DNA from: Lachnospiraceae bacterium | Lineage (GTDB): Bacteria > Bacillota > Clostridia > Lachnospirales > Lachnospiraceae | DNA length: 42,157 nucleotides | Direction: 5' to 3' | Assembly (NCBI GenBank): GCA_029012365.1 | Contig: JAQXLY010000062.1 | Coordinates: 1 to 42,157, forward strand | Part shown: one piece after another, positions 8,148 to 14,421 of the stretch | Layout of the letters: the number at the start of each line of letters is the position of its first letter | Position numbering within the stretch: the first letter of the stretch is position 1 | Position numbers and translations under genes: made by a program | The notes under the pieces: model-generated | Databases searched by the model: none | Told to the model about the DNA's origin: nothing | What the model saw: only the letters and a program-made list of their open reading frames with translations

Positions 8148-9251
8148 CTATCTCTGTGATTCCAGCCATTCGTACACTTCTTTTGCTATAGCCTTTGCAT
8201 AGGCTTCGCAGTTGGTGTCAAATGCTTCATTGTCCCCCGCATTTGATATAAATCCCATTTCTATAATCATACTAGGCATCAGAGAACGTCTGTTAATCGC
8301 ATAGTCCTCTTCCCCATCCGACATGGAACCGTACCGCACTCCCCGGTCCTCCATTCCACCCACGTCAAGGATAGCATCCAGTATCCGGTTTGCAAGCTGC
8401 CGTGCCTGAGTCGGTCTGCTGCTGTGAATCCAGATTTCGACACCGCCTACCCGTTCACTCATCTTACCGCCTAAGTAATATGCATTTCGGTGCAAGGAAA
8501 TCAGTGCATCCGCATCCATTGCATTCGCCATCAGTGTACGGTCATAAAGCTCAATAAACGTATCATCCTCTCTGGTCATGATTACCTTCACGCCGTATGT
8601 TTCAAGCTCTGCCTGAACAAGCTTTGCAAGCCGGAGATTATCATCCTTCTCCTGCCTCTTTGTCCCATCCTCCGATACTAATACCGCTCCTCCGTCATAG
8701 CCTCCGTGTCCCGCATCAATACAAACGGTATACACCTCCGGAACCGGAGTAGGTCTCGGCTTTGAGGTAACTGACGGTACCGGTTCATCCGTTGTATCGT
8801 CCGGATTTACCGTATCCTCTACAGATGCCCGGTTCTCGTTTACTTTCTTTAAAACCTCATTCAACCTCACCTCTGTGTTATTTAACTCCGTCTGTAATCC
8901 GTTTGAAAACGCCTGCACGGACCGCAAATCCGCAGATGTTTTATATAAACAGACCGCCAGAAATACAACCGCTGCCGTCAGTATCCCGCTGAAAACGAAA
9001 CGCCACAGCAGAGCTTTCTTTAATACCTTTGTCTGACTGTTCTCCGGTACACACACTTCTTCCTGTACTTCCTTTATCTCCTGAATTTCGGACACTTCCT
9101 GTACTTCCTGATTTTCCTGTACCTCCGCCTTCTCCTGCACCTCCTGTTTTTCCTGCGTCTTCTGCAACTCATCCGTTCCCTGCAGCTCTGCCGATTTCTT
9201 TGCTTCTGTTACCACCTGATTCTCTTTTCTTTTACCCTTCTTTGAACTCAT
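8148..9251 (-). CDS. Membrane-anchored N-acetylmuramoyl-L-alanine amidase (Amidase_3)
   Basis: 367 residues. A cytoplasmic N-terminal region is rich in Glu, Gln and Val with a repeated QEVQE-like unit (about residues 25-70). One membrane segment follows (about 85-107), then a short coiled coil, a Pro/Thr/Val linker and a C-terminal Amidase_3 domain. The domain has CIDAGHGGYDGGAV (zinc His), the Glu of NDLRLAKLVQAEL-type context, ISLHRNA (second zinc His) and MIIEMGFISN (catalytic Glu). Such enzymes cleave the amide bond between MurNAc and the peptide stem, here outside the membrane, during cell separation or wall turnover. The gene overlaps the GNAT gene by 20 bp. Confidence 0.92.
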   Translation of the reverse strand: MSSKKGKRKENQVVTEAKKSAELQGTDELQKTQEKQEVQEKAEVQENQEVQEVSEIQEIKEVQEEVCVPENSQTKVLKKALLWRFVFSGILTAAVVFLAVCLYKTSADLRSVQAFSNGLQTELNNTEVRLNEVLKKVNENRASVEDTVNPDDTTDEPVPSVTSKPRPTPVPEVYTVCIDAGHGGYDGGAVLVSEDGTKRQEKDDNLRLAKLVQAELETYGVKVIMTREDDTFIELYDRTLMANAMDADALISLHRNAYYLGGKMSERVGGVEIWIHSSRPTQARQLANRILDAILDVGGMEDRGVRYGSMSDGEEDYAINRRSLMPSMIIEMGFISNAGDNEAFDTNCEAYAKAIAKEVYEWLESQR

Positions 9252-9813
9252 TCCTCTGTTCCTTCCTCATCAAAGTATCAATCGTTACAGGCTCTTCCGG
9301 TTCCGCCACATACTCTGCAAGCGGCAGTTCAAACCATGTAACGCCCATCCATGCGCCAAGCTTGTACCCCACATTCTTAAACTCGCCGAGATTCCGAAAG
9401 CCGAATACCGTATGGAATGCCTCGCTTTTGGGATTCGGCGTAGACACTCCGGCATAGACCGTATAATATCCCTGCCTTCGAAGAAGCTCCAACAATGCGG
9501 TATACAGCGCGGTCGCAATCCCGCACCTGTGATACTTCTCGTCTACATACACCGAAAGGTCGGCCGACCACCGGTACGCAGCCCGCTCGCCGTGCTTTGA
9601 GGCGTATGCATAGCCTGCAATTTTTCCCTCGACTTCACAGACGAGCCACGGAAATGTTTCGGTTATCTTTTCAATCCTCTCTGCAAAAGCCGTAGCCGTC
9701 GGCACCTCGATTTCAAACGTCACTGTCGTGTTCTTAATATATACTGCATAAATCTCAAGCAATGCCGCGGCATCCTCTTTCGTGGCAAAGCGTATCCTTT
9801 TCATAACTGACAT
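9232..9813 (-). CDS. GNAT family N-acetyltransferase (phosphinothricin/methionine-sulfoximine acetyltransferase-like)
   Basis: 193 residues, start supported by AGGAGG. The layout matches the Pat/MnaT branch of GNAT enzymes: IRFATKEDAAALLEIYAVYI, the strand TVTFEIEVPT, WSADLSVYVDEKYHRCGIAT with the acetyl-CoA loop, and GVSTPNPKSEAFHTVFGF. Relatives acetylate methionine sulfoximine, phosphinothricin or other amino-acid-like amines, but the true substrate here is unknown. It starts a two-gene unit with the amidase, overlapping by 20 bp. A TATAAT lies upstream around 9841-9846 with no clear -35. Confidence 0.85.
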   Translation of the reverse strand: MSVMKRIRFATKEDAAALLEIYAVYIKNTTVTFEIEVPTATAFAERIEKITETFPWLVCEVEGKIAGYAYASKHGERAAYRWSADLSVYVDEKYHRCGIATALYTALLELLRRQGYYTVYAGVSTPNPKSEAFHTVFGFRNLGEFKNVGYKLGAWMGVTWFELPLAEYVAEPEEPVTIDTLMRKEQRNEFKEG

Positions 9814-10017
9814 TTCGGTATTCCTCCTGTGCGATTCTCATTATAATACAATTAACCGAAAAAGAAAAGCCTGTTTCTTTCATTTTAAGCATGAGGTTGG
9901 GAGTCCACAACGTCCGGTGGATGTTGGCACTGGACGGACCGAAATGAAATGTAGACCTTGGTTCAGGGCAGACCGGAGTGAAACAAAGACGACTTCAAAC
10001 CCTTCGGAGCGCGGTCG
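9814..10017. other. Intergenic DNA, no gene seen
   Basis: The first about 50 bases hold the leader and a TATAAT-like -10 for the minus-strand GNAT gene. From about 9890 the sequence becomes more GC-rich, with short complementary strings such as GTCC/GGAC and CGCGGTCGCG, but I find no long reading frame with a ribosome-binding site and no recognisable RNA. It may be the decayed end of an intergenic repeat. Confidence 0.4.
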
Positions 10018-10046
10018 CGCTTGAAAATAAAAAGGGTCTGTCGCAT

Positions 10047-10398
10047 TTACCATTGAATGAAGTATATTTGAAAAGCTAATGGTAAGACTTTTGAGCCGAA
10101 TAAATTTCTTGCCATTGGGATGAAGCATTTTGGAAAATCAATGGTAAGATTTTTGAGCTGAATAAATTCCTTACCATTGGGATGAAGCATTTTTCGAAAA
10201 TCAATGGTAAGATTTTTTGTGCTAGAAGGATTCTTTACCATTGGAATGAAGTTTTTTGTAAAACCAATGGTAAGATTTATTGTGTTAGATGGATTCCTTA
10301 CCATTAGAATGAAGTTTTTTGTAAAACCAATGGTAAAATTTTGGAGATAGATGAATTCTTTACCGTTAAGTAGAACATTTTTGCAAATGCAATGGTAA
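10047..10398. repeat. Tandem array of six hairpin-forming repeats
   Basis: Six units of 39-40 bp, each opening TTACCATTG and closing CAATGGTAA (or close variants), start at 10047, 10109, 10171, 10235, 10298 and 10360, with a regular period of 62-64 bp. Each unit is an inverted repeat with arms of about 9 bp around a conserved ATGAAG-containing loop. The 22-25 bp between units is also partly conserved (GATTTTTGAGCTGAATAAATTC-like, shortened here). Units 2-3 and 4-5 are most alike, which suggests growth by duplication. Its role is unknown. Confidence 0.85.
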
Positions 10399-10560
10399 AG
10401 GTAAGGAAGCGCCGAAAATCCTACAGGTTGAAAGAGTTTCTCACACTGACTTTGCACTTAGAAGCAGCAATTTCCTATGCAAATCTGTGTGTATCAGGCA
10501 GAGAATTCTAAGGAAACTCTGAATTTTCAGCATTACTCCGGAACGAAATATCCTTAAATC

Positions 10561-10601
10561 ATAAAAGCAGGGCTGTGCATTTCATTTATGCGACAGCCCC
10601 C
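10561..10601 (-). terminator. Displaced original terminator of tRNA-Gly
   Basis: On the minus strand GGGCTGT pairs with ACAGCCC around an inner ATGC/GCAT stem, followed by TTTTAT. It lies directly after the tRNA 3'-end copy at attL, so before prophage insertion it would have terminated the tRNA-Gly transcript. Confidence 0.6.
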
Positions 10602-10611
10602 TTTTATTTTC

Positions 10612-10636
10612 AAGCACGAGACGGGATTCGAACCCG
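10612..10636. other. attL, 25-bp direct repeat
   Basis: This 25-bp sequence (AAGCACGAGACGGG followed by ATTCGAACCCG) is identical to 19704-19728. It corresponds to the T-arm and acceptor 3' strand of tRNA-Gly. To its left is the host tRNA terminator and to its right phage DNA, so it marks the left end of the integrated phage. Confidence 0.92.
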
Positions 10637-10812
10637 TCTTTCAAAATATAATATTTGATTTTGATATTTCAAAATTTCGATTTAAGAAATTCGTCTGCCG
10701 GAAGCTAGGCTTTTGTCCCGGAACTGAGTATGTTTTTTATACGAAGTGAAGAAAGCCGTTGCGGGTCGAAGTCAAAAATATATGCTTCTTTCGATAGAAA
10801 GGAGATTTTTTT
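10637..10812. other. Phage left-end intergenic region
   Basis: AT-rich DNA with short interrupted repeats of TTTGATTTTGATATTTC type. A weak promoter (TTGCGG, 16-bp spacer, TATGCT) ends about 20 bp before the ribosome-binding site of the first early gene. In the circular phage this region would be joined through attP to the hairpin cluster beyond the integrase. Confidence 0.4.
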
Positions 10813-11004
10813 ATGCGTGCAGTACGTTTTACAAAGTACGGTCTTAATTTGGTTCGTGTGGTATGTGATATTCAAAAAACAATAAAGATTGACAGTTATA
10901 CATACGAATTAATAGAACAACATAATGGGAAAAATTTTTCAGATAAGCTTCGTAATTTAGTTACTGATTACGAAACTATAGTGCATGAATTTGGAAAAAA
11001 ATAA
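10813..11004 (+). CDS. Small phage protein, ribbon-helix-helix-like
   Basis: 63 residues preceded by GAAAGGAGATTTTTTT. After a basic N-terminus, the segment TIKIDSYTYELIEQHNGKNF followed by SDKLRNLVTDYE has the pattern of a ribbon-helix-helix DNA-binding fold (beta strand, two helices with a basic start). It is the first gene of the early operon, so a role in regulating early transcription or replication is plausible. The assignment is inference from pattern only. Confidence 0.6.
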   Translation: MRAVRFTKYGLNLVRVVCDIQKTIKIDSYTYELIEQHNGKNFSDKLRNLVTDYETIVHEFGKK

Positions 11005-11067
11005 TACTTTTGCACGTGTAAAGGTATTACAAAACTTCTGCAGAAAAACAAAGAAAGGAGATTTTTT

Positions 11068-11175
11068 ATGTTTATTTATTTTAATATAATGCGGTTTCTA
11101 TGTCTCATTCTATGTCTCCTGCTTTTTATTCTTCTTATGATGATTTTTTTTCATTTAGGTGATGAAGATGAATAA
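11068..11175 (+). CDS. 35-residue single-span membrane peptide
   Basis: Starts MFIYFNIMRFLCLILCLLLF and ends HLGDEDE. One long hydrophobic helix is followed by an acidic tail. It has a strong ribosome-binding site (AAGAAAGGAG, seven bases before ATG). No family recognised. Small membrane peptides are common in filamentous phages, but its position before rep, away from the virion genes, gives no clear role. Confidence 0.6.
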   Translation: MFIYFNIMRFLCLILCLLLFILLMMIFFHLGDEDE

Positions 11176-11196
11176 TCGACGGCGAAGCCGGAGGAA
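11175..11196 (+). repeat. Intercistronic CGACGGCGAAGCCGGAGGAA element, copy 1
   Basis: Directly after the stop codon lies CGACGGCGAAGCCGGAGGAA, a short hairpin (CGGC-GAA-GCCG). Near-identical sequence follows the 72-residue gene (11928-11948) and a degenerate copy follows the DUF3850 gene (11671-11690). Confidence 0.5.
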
Positions 11197-11213
11197 AGAA
11201 AGGAGTTTTTATT

Positions 11214-11384
11214 ATGAATTTAATTTTACGTATTGTTTTAGTAATGGCTTTTTATTGTTTAGTATCATGTGTATTTGAACTCATAGCTTATAATGAGTTC
11301 AAATGGTGTAAACGAAAGGAAAGTAATTGCTGTCGTTTTAAATGTAAACAATTCAATGATTGTCCATTTGCAAAAAAAATGTAA
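11214..11384 (+). CDS. 56-residue membrane protein with cysteine-rich basic tail
   Basis: Begins MNLILRIVLVMAFYCLVSCV, one membrane helix, then a basic tail with CKRKESNCCRFKCKQFNDC. Seven cysteines lie in 56 residues, five of them in the tail in spacing that could bind a metal. Ribosome-binding site AAAGAAAGGAG. No family recognised. The reading frame is chosen over an overlapping frame because of its ribosome-binding site and natural stop before the next start. Confidence 0.6.
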   Translation: MNLILRIVLVMAFYCLVSCVFELIAYNEFKWCKRKESNCCRFKCKQFNDCPFAKKM

Positions 11385-11412
11385 GAAATTTTCGATAGAA
11401 CGGAGGAAAATT

Positions 11413-11670
11413 ATGAGTTCAAATAGTCATGTTTTAAAATTAAGGGATTGTTTTTGTGATGAGGTATTAATGCATAATAAAACTTTTGAAGTAAGAAGAA
11501 ATCTCCGAGGATTTCAAAAGGGTGATATCATTACTTTTCAATGTGTTGATGAAGATGGACGAGCATTACCCCATGTTATAAATAACATGAGATTTCAAAT
11601 TTTATACGTATTGTCCGGCTGGGGAATTGAACCGGATTACGTAGTTTTTTCTTTTAAGGCTGTTCAATAA
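11413..11670 (+). CDS. DUF3850 (ASCH-like) protein
   Basis: 85 residues from the ATG at 11413, chosen because CGGAGGAAAATT precedes it and because the family homology begins there. It contains KLRDCFCDEVLMHNKTFEVR then RNLRGFQKGDIITF, the hallmark of DUF3850, and ends with YVVFSFKAV. ASCH/PUA-like folds bind RNA or modified nucleosides; DUF3850 genes are common in phages and plasmids but have no firmly known function. It lies in the early operon upstream of the origin. Confidence 0.75.
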   Translation: MSSNSHVLKLRDCFCDEVLMHNKTFEVRRNLRGFQKGDIITFQCVDEDGRALPHVINNMRFQILYVLSGWGIEPDYVVFSFKAVQ

Positions 11671-11708
11671 GCGACGGAGAATCTTGAGTAAAGAAAGGAG
11701 TTTTTTTT

Positions 11709-11927
11709 ATGGAAAAGCCTACTAGGTGTATTTCGCCTTGTATGAAACTTTGTCAAGAATGTAAGTATGGGTGGATTAAGTACCCCGATTGGGTAGAAAC
11801 GTATGAGGATACTTTTGATTGTTGTTTTGAAAGTGGCTGTATATATGGCTTGGAAGATACTGAACCTAATGAGCAAGATATGAAAGAATTTGAAGATTAT
11901 ATTCTTTCTATCTATGGAAAGTATTAA
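11709..11927 (+). CDS. 72-residue acidic cysteine-rich phage protein
   Basis: Starts MEKPTRCISPCMKLCQECKY, with further cysteines in DCCFESGC, giving a C-x3-C-x3-C-x2-C cluster that could bind zinc. The C-terminal half is acidic (DTEPNEQDMKEFEDYI). Ribosome-binding site AAAGAAAGGAG. No family recognised. It lies immediately before the replication origin. Confidence 0.6.
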   Translation: MEKPTRCISPCMKLCQECKYGWIKYPDWVETYEDTFDCCFESGCIYGLEDTEPNEQDMKEFEDYILSIYGKY

Positions 11928-11948
11928 GCGACGGCGAAGCCGGAGGAA
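11928..11948 (+). repeat. Intercistronic CGACGGCGAAGCCGGAGGAA element, copy 2
   Basis: Same hairpin-bearing sequence as at 11175-11196, here running straight into the left arm of the origin hairpin. Confidence 0.5.
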
Positions 11949-11975
11949 GTCGGGGCTAGTATTACCCCCGACTTC
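11946..11975 (+). other. Rolling-circle origin hairpin with circovirus-type nonanucleotide
   Basis: A perfect 10-bp stem, GAAGTCGGGG (11946-11955) and CCCCGACTTC (11966-11975), encloses the 10-nt loop CTAGTATTAC. The loop holds TAGTATTAC (11957-11965), matching the NANTATTAC consensus of CRESS-DNA virus origins and identical to the circovirus nonamer. By analogy Rep would cut between T11963 and A11964. It lies 115 bp upstream of rep and is followed by iterons, the arrangement known in circoviruses. Confidence 0.88.
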
Positions 11976-12068
11976 TGATACATGATACAAAGAGCTATCA
12001 AACCATTGAAAATACTGTGTTTTTTGAGGTAAGTAACTTCTGATACAAAATGATACACTTCTGATACA
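11971..12068 (+). repeat. Rep-binding iterons
   Basis: ACTTCTGATACA occurs exactly at 11971-11982, 12036-12047 and 12057-12068. The core TGATACA occurs five times (also at 11983-11989 and 12051-12057). The first copy overlaps the right arm of the origin hairpin. Their position between the hairpin and rep suggests Rep binding and possibly rep autoregulation. Confidence 0.75.
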
Positions 12069-12089
12069 AACTTGAAAATGGGGGTTTTT

Positions 12090-13184
12090 ATGAGTGAGAA
12101 AATTGAAAATTTACCGAAAAAAGATACTACAATGCGTTCTGCATTTTGTGAGTTTCCAGTGAAAAAAGAAAATCATCCGGACATGACGGAAGAAGATATA
12201 TGTAAATGGTTCTGCGAACAGTGGGTACAGGGTATGCAGTCAAGGCAAGCAATTTGTGTATATTGCATATCCGAAAACGGATATCACCATGTACATACAG
12301 TATTTTCTGCAGATACATCTTTCCGGTGGAGTGCTGTAAAAAATGCTATACCGGTAAATGGTGATATACAAGGTACACGAGGTACGAAGAAGCAAGCCCT
12401 CGCATACATCCGGAAAGAAGGAAAGTATGAAGAAAAGGGAGAAACAGTTGTATGTGAATACAATATAGGCGATATTCAAGATAATCAAGGTATGCGTAGT
12501 GATTTAGATAAAATTGGTGCATATATAACAGAGGGTTTGCGTCCGAATGAAATTATGTCTATCAATATAAAGTATCGCAAGCACGATAAAATAATTCGTG
12601 ACGCATACTTTGCTAAGTGTTCTGCGGATACTCCGTTTCTGCGTGAAATGTACGTAGAGTGGCATTGTGGAGAATCCGGCTCAGGAAAGACATACTTTAT
12701 TAAGGACTTAATAGATGCATATGGGGAGGAAGAAATATATTTTGTATCCGACTATGAAGCTGGCGGACTTGATAAGTATAACGGCGAAAAAGTCTTATTT
12801 CTTGATGAGTTTCGAGGGCAGATAAGATTTAACACGCTGCTGTCCATGCTGCAAGGGTACAAGTCACAGTTCCATGCCCGGTACACCAATATAGTCGGTC
12901 TGTGGACGAAAGTCTTTATCACATCACCTCTTCCGCCGGAACAAGTCTATAAGAAAATGGTATCATTAGACGATAGAGAAAATGACAGCATGAAGCAGCT
13001 TTTCCGGCGTATCAACAAAGTAGTATACCATTATAAGGACGGAGCAGAGTATAAAACATATGAGCAGGACATGAAGGAGTATACAAGTTATAAGGACTTG
13101 AAAAGTTTATCTGGGCATGACGATTTTGTAGAAATCTCCCCGGCACAGCAGAAATATTTACAAAGTTCATTTGCATGGGAATAG
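12090..13184 (+). CDS. rep: CRESS-DNA-type replication initiator Rep (HUH endonuclease + SF3 helicase)
   Basis: 364 residues from the ATG at 12090 (GGGGG five bases before); an upstream TTG would add six residues. HUH domain: motif I-like SAFCEFPV (17-24), motif II HHVHTVF (66-72) with the metal-binding His pair H67/H69, motif III AYIRKEGK (105-112) with catalytic Tyr106 and Lys109. SF3 helicase: Walker A GESGSGKT (194-201), Walker B VLFLDEF (235-241), motif C-like KVFITS (274-279) where the usual sensor Asn seems replaced by Ser, and a probable arginine finger in LFRRI. This is the layout of circovirus, geminivirus and pCRESS plasmid Reps. It would nick the hairpin at 11946-11975 and unwind the displaced strand. 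Confidence 0.92.
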   Translation: MSEKIENLPKKDTTMRSAFCEFPVKKENHPDMTEEDICKWFCEQWVQGMQSRQAICVYCISENGYHHVHTVFSADTSFRWSAVKNAIPVNGDIQGTRGTKKQALAYIRKEGKYEEKGETVVCEYNIGDIQDNQGMRSDLDKIGAYITEGLRPNEIMSINIKYRKHDKIIRDAYFAKCSADTPFLREMYVEWHCGESGSGKTYFIKDLIDAYGEEEIYFVSDYEAGGLDKYNGEKVLFLDEFRGQIRFNTLLSMLQGYKSQFHARYTNIVGLWTKVFITSPLPPEQVYKKMVSLDDRENDSMKQLFRRINKVVYHYKDGAEYKTYEQDMKEYTSYKDLKSLSGHDDFVEISPAQQKYLQSSFAWE

Positions 13185-13302
13185 CGTGCTAAGCAAAGCG
13201 GGAATTTTTCCGTGGAGTGCATAGCACGTATACGGAACAGGAAAAATCACCGATTTGTTTTTTCTGAGACTAGGGAAAGTATTTTTTAAGCGCAATATAA
13301 AA

Positions 13303-13336
13303 GAGGCGGTTATTTGCCGTCTCCTTTATTTTTTTC
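13303..13336 (+). terminator. Terminator after rep
   Basis: GAGGCGG (13303-13309) pairs with CCGTCTC (13317-13323), followed by TTTATTTTTTT. It ends the rightward early operon and overlaps the end of the convergent small membrane gene. Confidence 0.75.
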
Positions 13337-13531
13337 TAATGTATTAGGGTTTATCTTATCAAGTATATTATTAAGTATCTCTGTCTGTTTCTTCTGTTCA
13401 TCAACTATTTCATTTATTTTGAAGTACCAACACCTAATATCACGTATTAACAACCATATACATATTCCCATTATCAAGTATATAACAATTTGCATAATGT
13501 CGATATTTAATAATTCCATTATTTGTTTCAT
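13310..13531 (-). CDS. 73-residue single-span membrane protein
   Basis: From the ATG at 13531 (AAGGAG nine bases upstream) it reads MKQIMELLNIDIMQIVIYLI, one membrane helix, a basic patch and a coiled-coil-like tail (INEIVDEQKKQTEILNNILD). It lies just downstream of the repressor on the same strand with 13 bp between, so it would be expressed in the prophage state. Such lysogenically expressed membrane proteins can give superinfection exclusion, but that is speculation here. Confidence 0.6.
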   Translation of the reverse strand: MKQIMELLNIDIMQIVIYLIMGICIWLLIRDIRCWYFKINEIVDEQKKQTEILNNILDKINPNTLEKNKGDGK

Positions 13532-13544
13532 GTGCTTTTTCTCC

Positions 13545-13859
13545 TTATTGTTTGAATAATTCAAATTCGACGTATTTTAGAATGTTCTTTTGTCCCTCTG
13601 GCTTCACTTTCCTGTACTGCTCCACCAGATACTTTTCGTCTGGTGTTAAGTGGTTCTCTTCCTCCTTTCCGGTTATGAGGTATTCTGTTGATATATTTAA
13701 CAATTTGCATATCTTTCCTATATATTCGATTGGAATTTTTGTAGTCCCTGCTTTCCAGTGAGCTATTGTAGGTTGGTTGGTATTAAGAGCTTTTGCAAGT
13801 TGTTCTTGTGTTATTTTCTTTTGTTTCATAGTAGAAAATAAGCGTTCTGCAATCTCCAT
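13545..13859 (-). CDS. XRE-family (Cro/CI-like) phage repressor
   Basis: 104 residues from the ATG at 13859, preceded by GGGGGAATATATA; a longer in-frame version (13910) lacks a ribosome-binding site. The helix-turn-helix is in ERLFSTMKQKKITQEQLAKA then LNTNQPTIAHWKAGTTKIP, with a second helical pair KICKLLNISTEYLITG. The C-terminal half is helical and may dimerise. No peptidase domain is present, so induction is probably not by RecA-stimulated self-cleavage. Divergent from the coat operon, with palindromes between them that fit an operator. Confidence 0.88.
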   Translation of the reverse strand: MEIAERLFSTMKQKKITQEQLAKALNTNQPTIAHWKAGTTKIPIEYIGKICKLLNISTEYLITGKEEENHLTPDEKYLVEQYRKVKPEGQKNILKYVEFELFKQ

Positions 13860-13890
13860 TATATATTCCCCCAAAAAAATATTAAAAAAC

Positions 13891-13964
13891 TGAATATTTT
13901 TACTTGACAAATATTCATATATATTATATTATGTTCTTGGAAATATTCAGTAATTGAATATTTC
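13891..13964 (+). promoter_or_regulatory. Phage late promoter with two palindromic operators
   Basis: A consensus promoter, TTGACA (13904-13909), 17 bp, TATTAT (13927-13932), points rightward. Palindrome 1, TGAATATTT to AAATATTCA (13891-13917), covers the -35. Palindrome 2, GAAATATTCA-GTAAT-TGAATATTTC (13940-13964), a perfect 10-bp repeat, covers the start site. Repressor binding to both would silence the structural genes. Confidence 0.8.
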
Positions 13965-14032
13965 TACGTAAAGCACCATACAAAGTTAATTATAGCACGG
14001 AAACGTGCAGAAAGTCAAAGGGGGAAACTTAA

Positions 14033-14203
14033 ATGCGTAAAAAATCTGATATTGAATGGTTATTAAATTATCACATGAAAGAAGATAAGGAATTAGAACA
14101 GAGACTGAAAAACAACGAAATAACTTTTGATGAGTACGAAGTAAGTCATTTATTACATAAGGGCAATATTAGTGCTTGTAAATTCATTTTGCAAATTGAC
14201 TAA
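14033..14203 (+). CDS. 56-residue helical phage protein
   Basis: Starts MRKKSDIEWLLNYHMKEDKE after GGGGGAAACTTAA and ends with ACKFILQID. Charged and predicted helical; no family recognised. As the first gene after the repressor-controlled promoter it sits where lytic-switch proteins (Cro or excisionase-like) are often found, but no clear DNA-binding motif is visible. Confidence 0.55.
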   Translation: MRKKSDIEWLLNYHMKEDKELEQRLKNNEITFDEYEVSHLLHKGNISACKFILQID

Positions 14204-14225
14204 GACTTGATATATTTTCTCCTCA

Positions 14226-14299
14226 GAATAGCGGTCTTCGTGCAGATAAAGAACGGTGAGACGCCAGCACGTGGCAGGTATGAACCGTTCCCGCTATTC
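14226..14299 (+). ncRNA. Structured element A, nested hairpins
   Basis: Perfect 9-bp outer arms GAATAGCGG (14226-14234) and CCGCTATTC (14291-14299), a second stem GAACGGT (14251-14257) with ACCGTTC (14284-14290), and an inner GCCA/TGGC hairpin. The 74-nt size and closed ends are tRNA-like, but no T-loop consensus is present. Noncoding on the plus strand. Confidence 0.5.
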
Positions 14300-14305
14300 C
14301 CCCAT

Positions 14306-14381
14306 GAGTGTATAGGAAAAGGTACATAGGCGCTAATCGCTGTAATGGTATCAAAGAGGGGTTCGAGTCCCTTCTGCACTC
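14306..14381 (+). ncRNA. Structured element B, tRNA-like
   Basis: 76 nt with acceptor-like arms GAGTGTA and TGCACTC and a T-arm-like hairpin, GAGGGG-TTCGAGT-CCCTTC, whose loop fits TTCRANY. I could not form a normal D-arm and anticodon arm, and the T-stem is 6 rather than 5 bp. It may be a degenerate or unusual tRNA, or a tRNA mimic. Confidence 0.45.
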
Positions 14382-14421
14382 TTCGCCGGAAATGGCTTAT
14401 AAGAAAGTGAGGTATAAGAAA

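Larger units (their letters stand above)
10018..10616. repeat. Near-perfect 27-bp inverted repeat bounding the hairpin array
   Basis: The left copy starts GCTTGAAAATAAAA and ends CTGTCGCAT (10018-10045). The right copy is its inverse at about 10589-10615, with one or two differences in the central G run. Between them lie the six hairpin repeats and about 190 bp of unassigned sequence. No target duplication is evident and no transposase is present. It could be a MITE-like element or a very large fold. The right arm abuts the tRNA-derived attL. Confidence 0.55.

Noticed and set aside
10047..10398. CRISPR array
   Set aside because: The repeated unit is itself a 39-bp hairpin, the intervals between units resemble one another, the units vary in sequence, and no cas genes are present.
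10047..10457. A 136-residue minus-strand reading frame across the hairpin array
   Set aside because: Its repetitive sequence simply follows the DNA repeats, it has no ribosome-binding site, and the hairpins explain the conservation better.
11293..11412. N-terminal extension of the DUF3850 protein
   Set aside because: It overlaps the 56-residue cysteine-rich gene in another frame and the DUF3850 homology and ribosome-binding site both start at 11413.
14306..14381. Canonical phage tRNA
   Set aside because: Acceptor and T-arm-like pieces fit, but no acceptable D-arm and anticodon arm could be formed and the T-stem is too long; reported only as tRNA-like.
14308..14421. N-terminal extension of the 81-residue phage protein
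   Set aside because: It would translate structured element B and lacks a ribosome-binding site, whereas the ATG at 14422 has one.
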